Shown here: piece by piece, positions 1 through 9,962 of the stretch
Layout of the letters: each line of letters opens with the position of its first letter
How positions within the stretch are numbered: position 1 is the stretch's first letter
Assembly (NCBI RefSeq): GCF_027913035.1
Contig: NZ_CP115775.1
Span: 2,688,501 to 2,752,500 of the forward strand
DNA: 64,000 bases
Reading direction: 5' to 3'
From: Paracoccus albus
GTDB lineage: Bacteria; Pseudomonadota; Alphaproteobacteria; Rhodobacterales; Rhodobacteraceae
The notes under the pieces: model-generated
The model's input: the letters and a program-made list of their open reading frames with translations, nothing else
What the model was told of the DNA's origin: nothing
Database searches by the model: none
Program-made: the position numbers and the translations under genes

Positions 1-247
1 CATAGCCTGCCTCAAAGTCGACGCTCAGCGGCAGGTCCGATACCGCGCGGATTCGTTCGACAACATTTAACAATTGCGCGAAGGGAAACGCCTGCCCATC
101 GGGATAGCCTAGCGATCCGGCCACGGACGCGCTGCCCGTCGCCAATGCCACAGCCCCGGCATCCGCCACGGCACGCGCCGAACCCGCGTCCCAAATGTTG
201 AACAGAACCAGCGGATTGCCGCGTTCGTGCAATGATCTGAAGCTCAT
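1..247 (-). CDS. Isocitrate lyase/PEP mutase family protein, partial
   Basis: Only the first 82 codons are in the window; the gene runs off the left edge. My translation of the minus strand begins MSFRSLHERGNPLVLFNIWD and continues with AVALATGSASVAGSLGYPDG, the N-terminal barrel strand and loop typical of the ICL/PEP mutase superfamily. Most bacterial members of this type are uncharacterised carboxyvinyl-carboxyphosphonate phosphorylmutase-like or oxaloacetase-like enzymes, so the substrate cannot be named. The ATG at 247 overlaps the ada stop codon as ATGA, so it is probably translationally coupled to ada. The family is clear; the function is inferred only to superfamily level. Confidence 0.8.
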   Translation of the reverse strand, partial: MSFRSLHERGNPLVLFNIWDAGSARAVADAGAVALATGSASVAGSLGYPDGQAFPFAQLLNVVERIRAVSDLPLSVDFEAGY

Positions 248-1317
248 GGCTCACCTGCATATCTGCGTTCTGCGGCGATAAGCTTCTCTTTCCTCCACAG
301 ACCGCCCGCATATCCGGTCAGCGTTCCATCGGCGCCGATAACACGGTGGCAGGGAATAATGATCGCAATGCCGTTTGTCGCATTGGCGCGGGCAACCGCG
401 CGGGTGGCGTTTGGCTTGCCGATTGCCTGCGCAACCTCGCTGTAGCTGCGGGTCTGACCAGCTGGAATCTGACACAGGGCATCCCATACATCGCGTTGAA
501 AAGCGGTACCATGCGGGGCAAGCGGCAAATCAAAGCGGGAACGATCACCTGCAAAGAATTCTGCAATTTGCTGCGCGGTCATGCCGGTGATATCTGACTG
601 CCCAAGCCCTATCTTGCCTTTCATATCCTTCGATACGCGATTGATTTGCGATTTCAGCGCTTTGCGGTCTGTAAACTCCAGCAAATGCAGGGCCTGATCG
701 TCAGAGATCGCAATCATCCCGCCAAGCGGCGTATCAATCCAGTCGGCGACCAATCCCTGCTCCGCCCGCATCGCGGCGGGCGGATGGCCAAACAGCTTGG
801 CAAACGCCTGACGAAAACCCGATGCAGAATCAAAACCGGCATCCAGTTGCGCGTCTATCACGGCATCACCGTCAGCAACGCGCCTTGCGCCCTGCCGCAA
901 ACGGATATTCCGGGCCATTTGCAGGAAGGTCATGCCGAAGTGACGGCGGAAAGCCCTTCGGATGGTTGAAGGGTCGTAGCCCATCTTCTCAATATCGAGT
1001 TCGGTCCAACGCCGACCCGGATCCGCCTCTATCGCGCTGCGAAGCGCGACGACGGCCTTGTCCCCCTCTGCTGTAGCGCCTGCCGGGTGGCAGCGTTTGC
1101 AGGGGCGGAATCCGTCGGCCTCTGCCTCGCGCGCGGTTGCGAACCAGCGACAATTCTCTGGTCGCGGCTTGCGTGCGGGACAGGTGAGACGGCAGAAAAT
1201 ACCAGTTGAGGTCACGCCGACATAGGCGCGGCCTTCGTAAGCAGGATCACGAGAACTCAGTGCCGCATATAAAACGGCATCATCGGGCAGATCGAACATG
1301 GTCGGTTCCTCTTTCAT
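244..1317 (-). CDS. ada: Bifunctional Ada: methylphosphotriester sensor, AraC-type activator and O6-methylguanine methyltransferase
   Basis: Repairs alkylated DNA and activates the adaptive response. Up to 357 aa with three parts: an N-terminal Ada zinc domain (FCRLTCPARKPRPENC near residue 40, then CKRC), a central AraC-type helix-turn-helix (about 95-180), and a C-terminal MGMT domain with the active-site motif IPCHRVIG (Cys323). ATG 1317 has AAGGA only 3 bases upstream, whereas ATG 1299 (residue 7) has AGAGGA at 7 bases, so the true start may be 1299. Its stop overlaps the downstream PEP mutase-family gene as ATGA. Ada normally autoregulates through methylation of the N-domain cysteine. 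Confidence 0.93.
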   Translation of the reverse strand: MKEEPTMFDLPDDAVLYAALSSRDPAYEGRAYVGVTSTGIFCRLTCPARKPRPENCRWFATAREAEADGFRPCKRCHPAGATAEGDKAVVALRSAIEADPGRRWTELDIEKMGYDPSTIRRAFRRHFGMTFLQMARNIRLRQGARRVADGDAVIDAQLDAGFDSASGFRQAFAKLFGHPPAAMRAEQGLVADWIDTPLGGMIAISDDQALHLLEFTDRKALKSQINRVSKDMKGKIGLGQSDITGMTAQQIAEFFAGDRSRFDLPLAPHGTAFQRDVWDALCQIPAGQTRSYSEVAQAIGKPNATRAVARANATNGIAIIIPCHRVIGADGTLTGYAGGLWRKEKLIAAERRYAGEP

Positions 1318-1475
1318 CTGTCCTTAACCTAGCTGAGACCCCGCCTCCCTGAGGCGCCAATTCGGGCGTTTACTTCGCCCAGTGGGTTGCACAATCGGCA
1401 TCGTGAACGACAAATTCAACCATTCTTGTGCGCGGGCCGGTTTGCCGGGCGGATCAATGCGGATATGCTGCGCGC

Positions 1476-1844
1476 ATGCGCCCGCTTCTTGCAAACCTCT
1501 TTCTGTGCCTTTTGGTCATCAACCCGGTCAGGGCTGCGGCCTCAAACCTGCAGCTACTGGTCGCACACGACACCTCATGCGGCGATTTTGCCCGCTGGCA
1601 ATCGGAAATCGGGCCGGGCTATGCCGAAAGCAATGTCGGTCGGGCCGCACCGTTGTTGAGCGTGAACATTCAAGGACCCTGGCCAAACGGGCTGGCGCTT
1701 GCCAGTGCTCCGCGCCAAACCCCGACCTTCATCTTGCTGCGCAACGGGCAGGAAATCGGCCGTATCGAAGGCTATGGCGATGCGAACCGCTTCTTGGCTC
1801 AGCTTAACAGCTTGATGAAACAGGACCATAGTGCCGCCCGCTGA
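1476..1844 (+). CDS. SoxS-like periplasmic thioredoxin-fold protein with altered active site
   Basis: 122 aa. The chosen ATG gives a clean signal peptide (MRPLLANLFLCLLVINPVRA); ATGs further upstream would bury it. The mature part keeps SoxS-family hallmarks (ARWQSEIGPGYAES, TPTFILL, GQEIGRIEGYG), pointing to a thioredoxin fold in the periplasm. In SoxS the active site is CPWC; here it reads CGDF (residues 35-38), so the second cysteine is replaced by Phe. It may act as a monothiol or non-redox protein. No sox genes are nearby, so a role in sulfur oxidation is not supported. serS follows 72 bp downstream. Confidence 0.65.
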   Translation: MRPLLANLFLCLLVINPVRAAASNLQLLVAHDTSCGDFARWQSEIGPGYAESNVGRAAPLLSVNIQGPWPNGLALASAPRQTPTFILLRNGQEIGRIEGYGDANRFLAQLNSLMKQDHSAAR

Positions 1845-1916
1845 TCACAGCAGATATTCCCATATGCCATCGCTTCCGCTAACACGCTGGGGCATAAAGC
1901 AAGACAGGTACCACCA

Positions 1917-3209
1917 ATGCATGATATCCGTGCCATCCGCGAAAACCCGGACGCGTTCGACGCCGCGCTGAAACGCCGCGGTGCCGACGCTGTGTCGGCG
2001 GAAATCCTGTCGCTTGACGAAAAAAGACGCGCCACGATCAAGGCAGCCGAAGACGCGCAGGCCGAACAGAACCGGGCCAGCAAGCAGGTCGGTGCCGCGA
2101 AAGCCAAGGGTGACGAGGCAGAGTTCGAACGGCTTCGCGCATTGGTCGGCGAAACCAAGGCGCAGGTCGCAAAAATGCAGACCGAAGCGGGCGAACTGGA
2201 CGCCAAGCTGCGAGAGCTTTTGCTGGCCGTTCCCAACCTGCCACTGGACACGGTTCCGGACGGCGCAGATGAAAGCGAGAATGTAGAGATCAGACGTTGG
2301 GGCGAACCGCGCCAATTCGACTTTACACCGGTCGAGCATTTCGAGATCGGCGGGGTAAAACCCGGCATGGATTTCGCGACAGCGGCAAAGCTGGCCGGAT
2401 CGCGCTTCGTTATGCTGCAGGGCGGGGTGGCGCGCATCCATCGCGCGCTTGCCCAATATATGGTCGACCTGCATGTCGATCAGCATGGCCTGACCGAAAC
2501 GATGACGCCCCTGCTTGTGCTGCCCGCAATGATGGAAGGCACGGGACAACTGCCGAAATTCGGCGAGGACAGCTATGAAACACGCGAAGGCTGGTGGCTG
2601 ATCCCGACGTCGGAGGTGACGCTGACCAATACCGTCAATGACGAGATCCTAGATGGCGAAAGCCTGCCCCGCCGCATGGTCGCCCATTCGCAATGTTTCA
2701 GGTCCGAGGCCGGCAGCGCGGGTCGTGACACGGCAGGGATGCTGCGTCAGCACCAGTTCGAGAAGGTCGAGATGGTTTCCATCACCGATCCCGACGGCGG
2801 ACTGCCCGAGCATGAGCGGATGACCGCACAGGCAGAGGCGGTTCTGCAGGGGCTGTGCCTTCCCTATCGCACTATGCTGCTTTGCACAGGGGATACCGGC
2901 TTTTCGGCGCGCATCACTCACGATCTGGAGGTGTGGCTTCCGGGTCAGAACACCTATCGAGAGATCAGCAGCGTCAGCTATTGCGGGGATTTTCAGGCCC
3001 GCCGCATGAACGCCCGTTTCCGTCCGTCTGGCGGTGGGAAGCCTGAATTCGTCCATACGCTGAATGGCTCCGGCCTCGCCGTTGGCCGCACTCTGATTGC
3101 TGTGCTGGAGAATGGCCAGCAAGCGGATGGATCGGTCAAGCTGCCAGAAGTTCTTCACCCTTATCTTGGCGGTAAGACGACGTTGCGCGCTGACGGCTCG
3201 CTTGGGTGA
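1917..3209 (+). CDS. serS: Seryl-tRNA synthetase
   Basis: 430 aa, the normal length. Charges tRNA(Ser), and tRNA(Sec) where present, with serine in the cytosol. The N-terminal arm (about 1-110) is a long coiled coil rich in Lys, Glu, Ala and Gln that grips the long variable arm of the tRNA. The class II core follows: motif 2 is [20 protein letters not shown] and motif 3 is [19 protein letters not shown] near the C-terminus. The ribosome-binding site is weak (a lone AGG). A membrane protein gene starts 6 bp downstream and is probably cotranscribed. Confidence 0.98.
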   Translation: MHDIRAIRENPDAFDAALKRRGADAVSAEILSLDEKRRATIKAAEDAQAEQNRASKQVGAAKAKGDEAEFERLRALVGETKAQVAKMQTEAGELDAKLRELLLAVPNLPLDTVPDGADESENVEIRRWGEPRQFDFTPVEHFEIGGVKPGMDFATAAKLAGSRFVMLQGGVARIHRALAQYMVDLHVDQHGLTETMTPLLVLPAMMEGTGQLPKFGEDSYETREGWWLIPTSEVTLTNTVNDEILDGESLPRRMVAHSQCFRSEAGSAGRDTAGMLRQHQFEKVEMVSITDPDGGLPEHERMTAQAEAVLQGLCLPYRTMLLCTGDTGFSARITHDLEVWLPGQNTYREISSVSYCGDFQARRMNARFRPSGGGKPEFVHTLNGSGLAVGRTLIAVLENGQQADGSVKLPEVLHPYLGGKTTLRADGSLG

Positions 3210-3215
3210 TCTTTC

Positions 3216-4007
3216 ATGGCCGTTGATGGGCAGACCGCAACTCTGGATCGTTTCGCGCGTTTGCCCTTCATGAGGCGTGCAGCAACTTGGTTAATGGGTC
3301 TATCCGCGGCCGTTTTCGTGATCAGCACGGTTATGGTCGCGTTCACGCCTGATCAAACTGACCGGTTTCGTCGGTTGTTTGACGGTACTGTCATCGAGAT
3401 GCATCCAAACCTGATCGCAGCAGTTTTCCTGCAGCCGCAAGATCAGGCCACCTGGGTGATCGCAACCTGCGTATGGCTGTCGGTGAGCTATTTCATTTTC
3501 CTGATACCCCGGCGCTTTGCTGGTGACAGATCATTGCCAGCAGCCGACATCGGGCTTTTGGTGTGGGCATTGCTGGCCGGCGCGATCTGGCCGTGGGTTG
3601 CGATGGCGGTACCACTGGTCGGATTTCTGCTTTGTGTGACCATGCTGGTGGCGCTGATCGCGGTTTCCAACCGGCAATGGTCGGATGGACGCTTGGGCAA
3701 GGAACCATTCATCGGGGTTTTCACGGGCTGGGCTACGGTGCTGACATTCACGGCATTCGCCTCTTTTATCGACGATGTGACACCGCTCAGCCCGGAAATG
3801 GCGTCGCTTGTCGGCGCGGTGCTGACATGTCCTGCCGCGACGGCGATTCAGATGCGGATGCCGGGCAACGCCTTTTACACGATCACCATCATGTTCGCCT
3901 TCCTGGCACTGGCTGCTGCGATGATCAACGCAGCCCCGGTTATTTCCGTCATTGCAGTGCTGGCAATCGCGGCACTGACATTTCTGCTGGTGCGCGTGAC
4001 GACCTAG
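3216..4007 (+). CDS. Polytopic membrane protein of unknown function
   Basis: 263 aa, not recognised as a named family. It has a first transmembrane segment near residues 24-44, a roughly 40-residue loop, then about five or six more hydrophobic segments ([52 protein letters not shown] and two near the C-terminus, [11 protein letters not shown] and [18 protein letters not shown]). No catalytic motif is apparent. It sits 6 bp behind serS and its 3' end overlaps the convergent der stop codon by 4 bp, so the two transcripts meet tail to tail. Real coding is supported by the length, codon pattern and tight spacing. Confidence 0.75.
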   Translation: MAVDGQTATLDRFARLPFMRRAATWLMGLSAAVFVISTVMVAFTPDQTDRFRRLFDGTVIEMHPNLIAAVFLQPQDQATWVIATCVWLSVSYFIFLIPRRFAGDRSLPAADIGLLVWALLAGAIWPWVAMAVPLVGFLLCVTMLVALIAVSNRQWSDGRLGKEPFIGVFTGWATVLTFTAFASFIDDVTPLSPEMASLVGAVLTCPAATAIQMRMPGNAFYTITIMFAFLALAAAMINAAPVISVIAVLAIAALTFLLVRVTT

Positions 4008-5485
4008 GCACCCTTTGGTTTCTGCCGATTCTTGTGCTTGGACAATGCGCCAGACTGATTGATCTTCTGCGCCTTATGGCGATACGGGTTCACATTGCCC
4101 TGATCGCGGAAGAAGATCCTGATCGGCGTGCCGGGCATGTCGAAATCCATTCGCAGGCCATTAATGAGATAACGATGATAGCTGTCCGGTATCTTATCGG
4201 TATGCGTCGCCTTCACAACAAAGGCCGGCGGCCGCGTCTTGACCTGCGTCATATAGCGAAGGCGAATGCGGCGCCCGCCCGGTGCGGGTGGCGGATGGGC
4301 CTCTGTCATAGCTTCCAGCCAGCGGTTCAGCTTTGAGGTAGAGACACGGCGGTTCCAGACCTCATAGGCTTTCATGATCGCGTTGTGCAGACGGTCCAGC
4401 CCCTTGCCCGTGCGCGCCGACACAGTCACCAGCGGCGCACCCTTAAGCTGCGGCAACAAGCGTTCGAAGCTTTCGCGCAACTCCTTCAGCTTTTCGGGCT
4501 TGTCCTCTTCCAGATCCCATTTGTTCGCGGCGACAACAACGGCCCGGCCTTCTGTTTCTGCCAGGTCAGCGATCCGCAAATCCTGCTGCTCGAACGGGAT
4601 TGCGACGTCCAGCAACACGATCACGACCTCGGCAAAGCGGACCGCGCGCAGCCCGTCCGCGACCGACAGCTTTTCCAGCTTGTCCGTCACCCGGCCACGC
4701 TTACGCATCCCGGCAGTGTCGAAAATCCGCATGGGCGTGCCCATGAACTCTGTCCTTACAGAGATCGCATCCCGCGTGACTCCGGCCTCTGGCCCGGTCA
4801 GCAGCCGGTCCTCGCCCATGATCTTGTTGATGAGGGTGGACTTGCCCGCATTCGGGCGTCCGATCACCGCAAGCTGAAGTGGCCGCGCCTCGGACGGCAT
4901 CCAATCCAGCGGCGCGTCCTCGTCAAACTCGGCATCTTCGGGCAGGTCCACATCGACTGCCGGTTCGTAAACGGCATTCTGCGCCGTCAGCTCTGCCGCT
5001 AGGGGTTTGAGGGCCGCATAAATGTCCTCCATCCCCTCGCCATGCTCAGCAGAAATGCGAAGGGGTTCGCCCAGACCCAACCCATAAGCTTCCATTGCAC
5101 CAGCTTCTCCGGCGCGGCCTTCAGCTTTGTTCGCGGCCAGAATCACATGCTTCGCACGCTTGCGCAGGATGTCGGCAAAATATTCGTCCGCCGCTGTGAC
5201 GCCCGCACGCGCATCGATGACGAACAGGGCGACATCGGCTTCGTCCACAGCACGTTCGGTCAGGCGGCGCATCCTGCCCTGAAGGCTTTCATCCTCGGCC
5301 ATTTCCAGACCGGCCGAGTCAACGACGATAAAGCGCAGATCGCCCAGACGCCCCTGCCCTTCGCGCAGGTCGCGCGTCACCCCCGGCTGGTCATCCACAA
5401 GCGCAAGCTTTTTGCCGACCAGCCGGTTGAAGAGGGTCGATTTGCCGACATTCGGCCGCCCTACAATGGCAAGAGTAAAGCTCAT
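4004..5485 (-). CDS. der: GTPase Der, ribosome assembly
   Basis: 493 aa. Essential double GTPase needed for 50S subunit maturation. Two G domains are visible: the first with [14 protein letters not shown] (from residue 8), DSAGLE and NKAEG; the second with [14 protein letters not shown] (about 210), DTAGMRKRG and NKWDLEE. A KH-like C-terminal domain and a basic tail ([11 protein letters not shown]) end the protein. It is the last gene of the yfgM-bamB-der operon; its ATG overlaps the bamB stop as ATGA. The same gene order occurs in E. coli, linking outer membrane assembly genes to der. Confidence 0.97.
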   Translation of the reverse strand: MSFTLAIVGRPNVGKSTLFNRLVGKKLALVDDQPGVTRDLREGQGRLGDLRFIVVDSAGLEMAEDESLQGRMRRLTERAVDEADVALFVIDARAGVTAADEYFADILRKRAKHVILAANKAEGRAGEAGAMEAYGLGLGEPLRISAEHGEGMEDIYAALKPLAAELTAQNAVYEPAVDVDLPEDAEFDEDAPLDWMPSEARPLQLAVIGRPNAGKSTLINKIMGEDRLLTGPEAGVTRDAISVRTEFMGTPMRIFDTAGMRKRGRVTDKLEKLSVADGLRAVRFAEVVIVLLDVAIPFEQQDLRIADLAETEGRAVVVAANKWDLEEDKPEKLKELRESFERLLPQLKGAPLVTVSARTGKGLDRLHNAIMKAYEVWNRRVSTSKLNRWLEAMTEAHPPPAPGGRRIRLRYMTQVKTRPPAFVVKATHTDKIPDSYHRYLINGLRMDFDMPGTPIRIFFRDQGNVNPYRHKAQKINQSGALSKHKNRQKPKGA

Positions 5486-6813
5486 CTGTAGGCGTAGAGG
5501 TTACCGTCGCGCCCGGCGACATACAGCGTGCCGCCAGCCACAACCGGCGCGGTCGCAGCACCACCCGGAATCGCCACCTGCCCGATCACCGCGCCAGAGG
5601 AAGGATCGAATACGCGGATCACACCGTCTGCCGATGCCACCAGCAACCTGCCGCTGGCCAGAATCGGGCCGTATTGCGCATAGATCCGGTCCTGACGCTT
5701 GACGTTGCTTTCCTGATACCAGGGCAGGTTCCGCGCCCACACCAATCCACCGGTTTCGGCATCAAGCCGGACCAGCTGATTCTGATCATTCACCGCAAAC
5801 ACCGCATTTCCCACCGGCAAGACCGGCGATGCCGCACCTTCGCGCGCCGTCCAAATCTGAACACCGGTATCGCGGTCCACCGCGACCATCCTGCCGGATG
5901 ATGTACCTGCGTAGACGCGATTCCCGGCAATCACAGGCTCACCCGTCATGTCGCGGATATAGGCCACTGCACGGCCCGGACGGTTGCCCGCAACCTGCGC
6001 CGACCACCGTTCGATGCCGGTTTCACGGTCCACGGCCAGCAACTGCCCGGATGAGAACGGGAAGATCACCAGATCACCGTCGACCGCAGGCGCAGCCACA
6101 CCCGTCACGCCGGTCGGCTGGGGAATCCCTGCAACCTGCCACAGCAGCTTGCCATCCGATGCGCGAACGGCAAAACCCGTCGCGCTGCGATTGGTGACAT
6201 ACACGACACCATTCTGAACCGTTGGCGCACCGCCCACCGGGACTCCGACCCGCTGACGCCAGACGATCTGCCCGGATGCCGCATCCAGTCCCAGCAGCTC
6301 GCCGTAGCCAGTGCTGACAAAGACGCGCCCGCCTCCATAGGCGACGCCGCCACCGGAACCGCTATTCGGATTTTCGCCGGCAGGTGTCAGATCACGAGAC
6401 CACGCCCGACCGCCTGACAATGCCGTCGCAGTCACCGTGGCATGGCTGTCCAGGGTAAAGATCCGGCCACCTGCAACGATTGGATCGGCAGAAATGCGGT
6501 GCCGTTTGCCGCTGGGTTGACCGATCGGCGCGGTAAACAACGGTTGCAGGGAACCGCCGAGGGAAACATGACCGCTGTAATGCGTCGGGCCGCTGCCCCG
6601 ATGCGTCCATTCCGAGTTCGCACGCACGCCCGGCAGCGACAGCGCCGTCGTCGTCACAGCCGGTTCGACCACGGCAGGCCCGTCGGGAGAGCCGACCGCA
6701 CGCGGGTCCAGCCGCGTGCCGGGAAGGCGAACCTCGCGCTCGACACAGCCGGCAAGAAAGCCAACGGCCATCAATGTCAGACAGGCAGGCGAAAATATGG
6801 ATTTCAGCGACAT
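5482..6813 (-). CDS. bamB: Outer membrane assembly lipoprotein BamB (PQQ-like beta-propeller)
   Basis: 443 aa lipoprotein. The N-terminus [20 protein letters not shown] ends in a lipobox, LAGC, so the mature protein should start at that cysteine and sit on the inner face of the outer membrane. The rest consists of repeated propeller blades with tryptophan-docking patterns ([62 protein letters not shown]). BamB scaffolds the BAM complex that inserts beta-barrel proteins. It lies between yfgM and der, with overlap to der. The propeller plus lipobox plus this context makes the BamB call firm. Confidence 0.93.
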   Translation of the reverse strand: MSLKSIFSPACLTLMAVGFLAGCVEREVRLPGTRLDPRAVGSPDGPAVVEPAVTTTALSLPGVRANSEWTHRGSGPTHYSGHVSLGGSLQPLFTAPIGQPSGKRHRISADPIVAGGRIFTLDSHATVTATALSGGRAWSRDLTPAGENPNSGSGGGVAYGGGRVFVSTGYGELLGLDAASGQIVWRQRVGVPVGGAPTVQNGVVYVTNRSATGFAVRASDGKLLWQVAGIPQPTGVTGVAAPAVDGDLVIFPFSSGQLLAVDRETGIERWSAQVAGNRPGRAVAYIRDMTGEPVIAGNRVYAGTSSGRMVAVDRDTGVQIWTAREGAASPVLPVGNAVFAVNDQNQLVRLDAETGGLVWARNLPWYQESNVKRQDRIYAQYGPILASGRLLVASADGVIRVFDPSSGAVIGQVAIPGGAATAPVVAGGTLYVAGRDGNLYAYR

Positions 6814-6826
6814 GGAAGACCTCGTG

Positions 6827-7555
6827 TCATTCGACGGCAGTTGCGGCGGGCTCTATCATTTGTTCGTCCGCATCATCAGCCGGATCGGCACCGTCGGGCA
6901 AGGCAGGATTTTCACCGGGCCGCGCGCCAAGTGCAATCATCATTTCGGTCAGCCTCGCATTCAGCCCCTGACTGACGCCGTCCTCGGCCTGAATTTCCCG
7001 GATCAGCGTCAGCGCATCATCCGAGCGATCCGCCTCGACCAAAGCGATTGCCTTCTGCTCCAGCGCCAGCAATCTGAACGGCGCGCCGGGTGTCGAAAGC
7101 TCTGACAGGGCGGCGTCACGTGCGGCTGGGTCCATGCTGTCGCCCTGCGCCAGAACGGCCTTGAACCGCGCCAGATCCCGCATCACACGATCCTCGGCCT
7201 CTGTCACCGCCGCTTCAAGATGTGTCGCGGCGGCGGCTGTATCATCTGCTTCCATCGCGGCACCGGCTGCCAGCATGTCGCCAAGTGCAGCGCGGTCGCC
7301 ATCGCCGCCAGCATCAAGTGCGGCCAGGGCGGCGACCGGATCATCAGAGTCCTGTGCAGCCAAAACGGAATCACCCCAGCCCTGCGCGGCCGAGCGCGCC
7401 TGAGCCCGCGAATATTCCCGCCATGCCGTCCCGATAACGATCGCGAGGATGACCGCAATCGCGATCCAGCCGAAGCGCCGGAACAATGCGAACAGCCTGT
7501 CGCGCCGAACCTCTTCCGTGACTTCGTCGATGAAACTGTCGCTCTCGTTGCTCAT
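6827..7555 (-). CDS. YfgM-like membrane-anchored TPR protein
   Basis: 242 aa. The charged cytosolic N-terminus (SFIDEVTEEVRRDRLFALFR) is followed by one transmembrane helix (GWIAIAVILAIVIGTAWREY, about 29-48) and a periplasmic alanine-rich helical repeat region. This is the architecture of YfgM, a SecYEG- and PpiD-associated periplasmic chaperone partner, and the gene precedes bamB exactly as yfgM does in enterobacteria (13 bp gap). The acidic C-terminal tail (ADPADDADEQMIEP) is low complexity. Family membership is clear from architecture and synteny; a chaperone role is inferred from the family. Confidence 0.85.
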   Translation of the reverse strand: MSNESDSFIDEVTEEVRRDRLFALFRRFGWIAIAVILAIVIGTAWREYSRAQARSAAQGWGDSVLAAQDSDDPVAALAALDAGGDGDRAALGDMLAAGAAMEADDTAAAATHLEAAVTEAEDRVMRDLARFKAVLAQGDSMDPAARDAALSELSTPGAPFRLLALEQKAIALVEADRSDDALTLIREIQAEDGVSQGLNARLTEMMIALGARPGENPALPDGADPADDADEQMIEPAATAVE

Positions 7556-7715
7556 ACGGTCCTGCCTTCTGCGTGCCGCCCCTTATAGCCCAGCCATCGC
7601 AAGGAACAAGCGGCAGCGCCAGACAAGCTATTGGAACGGCTTGCGGGCGCTTTGCCTATTGACGAAGCAGCCTGTCCACGCTTTTCACGACCGGCCTAAA
7701 GAAACGGAGCCCGCC

Positions 7716-8288
7716 ATGACCCTGACACAGGAAGAAATCGCCCGGCTGTTCACCAGAGACGGCCACTACCTGTGTGCCAGATGGGCAAGGCCCGTCGCCC
7801 CGGTCATCTTCGGCTTGGCGGATGAAAGCCTGTCGGTATTCAGTGCCGCGATCCGCGCGGCATATAGCCACGCAGGCCACCCGGTCACCGACACAGACCC
7901 GGAAATGGGTTCGAACCTTATGCTTTTTTTCTGCCGCGATTGGGAGGAACTGTCTGGAATACCCGATCTCGACAAATTGACCGGACAGCCTGATCTGGCG
8001 TCACGACTGGCGGGGCAGGACAGCACGCATTATCAGATATTCCGTTTTGACGCCGACGGCGCCATCCGCGCCTGCCTGTCGTTCCTGCGCCTTCACGGGC
8101 CGGTCGCCGAAAGCCATCCGGGTGTTCTGGCGGAAACGCAGGCCGTCAGGTCACTTCTGACATTCGCCCAAGAGGTCTGCGCGTCGGAAGAAATCGCCCG
8201 GCTGATCCGCGCGGCCTATGATCCGGTGATGCCCAACGCAGCCACTGATCCCAGCCATGCGCTGCGGCTGGCTGCGCGGCTCGGCTAA
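7716..8288 (+). CDS. Conserved hypothetical protein
   Basis: 190 aa, soluble, no signal peptide or membrane segment. The ATG at 7716 is chosen because an ACGGAG ribosome-binding sequence lies 7 bases upstream; the frame stays open further upstream but that part runs through the yfgM promoter region. It looks like a compact mixed alpha/beta protein with motifs GSNLMLFFCRDWEEL and HYQIFRFDADGAIRACLSFLR. I do not recognise the family. It is transcribed divergently from yfgM (160 bp apart), and its stop overlaps the convergent MarR gene by 4 bp. Confidence 0.75.
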   Translation: MTLTQEEIARLFTRDGHYLCARWARPVAPVIFGLADESLSVFSAAIRAAYSHAGHPVTDTDPEMGSNLMLFFCRDWEELSGIPDLDKLTGQPDLASRLAGQDSTHYQIFRFDADGAIRACLSFLRLHGPVAESHPGVLAETQAVRSLLTFAQEVCASEEIARLIRAAYDPVMPNAATDPSHALRLAARLG

Positions 8289-8749
8289 TCTTCCTCCAGC
8301 CTTTCGCGCAGCGCACGCAGGACAGGAAGCGCCGCCCTGATACGCTCGGCCCCGATATCGCTGACGACATCTGACATCGCCGGAGAGATCGCCGCCAGTG
8401 CGTTGTCGCGCGCCACCCTGCCCGCGGGACTGATCGAAACGAATTTGCGCCTCGCATCGTCCCAATCCGGGCGGATGTGAATGTGCCCGGCCCATTCCAG
8501 CCGGGCGAGCGTGTTGGACATGGCGCCGCGCGTGACATGGAATGCCTCGGCCAGCTGCGCCGGTGTGCGCTCTTCAGAAAGATGCGCCAGCAGGTTCAGA
8601 ACCGAAAAATGCGAGATCTGCATGCCACCGGGCAAGCTGCGCCCGATCATGGCGCGGGCGAGTTGTTCGACCATCAGCACCTCGGAAAAGAGGCTGGCCG
8701 CGACCGAAGCGCGGCTTGAATCTTCTGGTGGTGCAGTCAGATCGGTCAC
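8285..8749 (-). CDS. MarR-family transcriptional regulator
   Basis: 154 aa from the GTG at 8749, chosen because that GTG overlaps the stop of the upstream amidase gene as GTGA; an ATG at 8776 would give 9 extra residues but a 31-base overlap. The winged helix is visible as ISHFSVLNLLAHLSEERTPA, then QLAEAFHVTRGAMSNTLARLE (recognition helix), then a wing with DARRKFVSISPAGR, the usual DxRxxxxxLTxxG pattern. It is probably a ligand- or thiol-responsive repressor. It is the distal gene of the comF/grxC/amidase/marR run, so it may sense a product of the same pathway; no cysteine pair typical of redox MarRs is seen. Confidence 0.88.
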   Translation of the reverse strand: MTDLTAPPEDSSRASVAASLFSEVLMVEQLARAMIGRSLPGGMQISHFSVLNLLAHLSEERTPAQLAEAFHVTRGAMSNTLARLEWAGHIHIRPDWDDARRKFVSISPAGRVARDNALAAISPAMSDVVSDIGAERIRAALPVLRALRERLEED

Positions 8750-9600
8750 GGTGCATCGAAGGGTTGATTGGCGCATATCGCCGGGATGCGGGACCGTGCC
8801 TTGTTAACCTCTTTCAAGTCAAGTTGCACATTCGTTATACCCGGCTGTTCCCCTGCATCAGCTATCACTTCACCCCAAGGCGAAACGACAAGACTGTGGC
8901 CATAGCTGCGACGAGGACGCTTGCCCTTCTTGCCGTTGGTCATGACATGTTCGCCGCATTGCGCAGGGGCCAGAACAAAGCTGCCTGTCTCTATCGCGCG
9001 GGCACGCAACAGGACATGCCAATGCGCGGCGCCCGTCGTGTCATTGAACGCCGCCGGGATGCTCAGCACGGCGGCACCTGCCTGCGCGAGCGCCCGATAA
9101 AGATGGGGGAAGCGCAGATCGTAACACACGCTCATCCCCAGAGGCACCGGGCCTTGCGCCATCACTGCCTTCTGACCCGGACGATAGGCAGAGGACTCTC
9201 GGTAGGACTCAGTTTCCGAGATCGTAACGTCAAACATGTGAATCTTGTCATAACGGGCCGCGATCTGCCCCGCCGGGCCAACAAGAAAGCTGCGATTTAC
9301 AAACCTGCTCTCTGCCGGGTCGTCCGACTTCAGGGCAAGAGAGCCGATCAGCAGCCAGACAGACAGATCAGCCGCCTGCCGCCGCAAAGCCTTCAATGTC
9401 GGATCGTCAGCCTCGGTCCGCAGCATTGAAGCCTGCCACTCACGGTCGGACGACAGCAGATTCGTGCATTCAGGCGTCAGCACGAAGGCCGCACCTTTCC
9501 CGACCGCCTCTGCGATCAGCGATTGCGTAACCGGAAGATTGTCTGCCGGATCGTCACCGACAGACAGTTGAACAAGGCCAACATTCAGGCCGCCTGCCAA
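8746..9600 (-). CDS. Carbon-nitrogen hydrolase, Nit1-like (probable deaminated-glutathione amidase)
   Basis: 284 aa cytosolic nitrilase-superfamily amidase. The catalytic triad is visible: Glu44 (TPECTN), Lys119 (YDKIHMFD) and Cys159 (SVCYDLRFPHLYR). These motifs, especially YDKIHMFDV and CYDLRFP, fit the branch containing Nit1/YbeM, which hydrolyses deaminated glutathione and so repairs a transaminase side product. Its start is 3 bp from the grxC stop, placing it directly behind a glutathione-dependent enzyme and supporting that substrate. Other omega-amidase substrates remain possible. Confidence 0.9.
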   Translation of the reverse strand: MAGGLNVGLVQLSVGDDPADNLPVTQSLIAEAVGKGAAFVLTPECTNLLSSDREWQASMLRTEADDPTLKALRRQAADLSVWLLIGSLALKSDDPAESRFVNRSFLVGPAGQIAARYDKIHMFDVTISETESYRESSAYRPGQKAVMAQGPVPLGMSVCYDLRFPHLYRALAQAGAAVLSIPAAFNDTTGAAHWHVLLRARAIETGSFVLAPAQCGEHVMTNGKKGKRPRRSYGHSLVVSPWGEVIADAGEQPGITNVQLDLKEVNKARSRIPAICANQPFDAP

Positions 9601-9603
9601 GGC

Positions 9604-9861
9604 TCAGGCCGCCAGCAGCGGATCAAGCTTTCCGTTCCGGTCAAGCTCGTGCAGATCGTCAGAGCCGCCGACATGTCGATCACCAATGAAAATCTGCGGC
9701 ACGGAGCGCTTGCCATTCGCGCGTTGCATCATTGCTTCACGGTCCGCAGGATCCTTGCTGACATCGATTTCGCGGAAGGCAACGCCCTTGCTGTCCAGCA
9801 GGCGCTTGGCGGCTAGGCAGAACGGGCAGGTCGGTGTGGTATAGATTTCTACATCGGCCAT
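9604..9861 (-). CDS. grxC: Glutaredoxin 3
   Basis: 85 aa, typical size. Glutathione-dependent dithiol reductase of the cytosol. The active site is CPFC (residues 12-15, TTPTCPFCLAAKRLL), followed by the cis-proline motif SVPQIFIGD and the GG motif HVGGSDDL that binds glutathione. It lies 3 bp before the Nit1-like amidase and about 100 bp after comF on the same strand. The CPFC rather than CPYC active site is a common variant. Confidence 0.96.
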   Translation of the reverse strand: MADVEIYTTPTCPFCLAAKRLLDSKGVAFREIDVSKDPADREAMMQRANGKRSVPQIFIGDRHVGGSDDLHELDRNGKLDPLLAA

Positions 9862-9962
9862 AAAAAAATCCTCGGCAGTTTGGTTTTCCCATACTTAGTT
9901 GCGATACTAACCATTTTCCAGAAAGAGCGTGCCGTTGATCGCGCAGGTCCATGACCTTGTCC

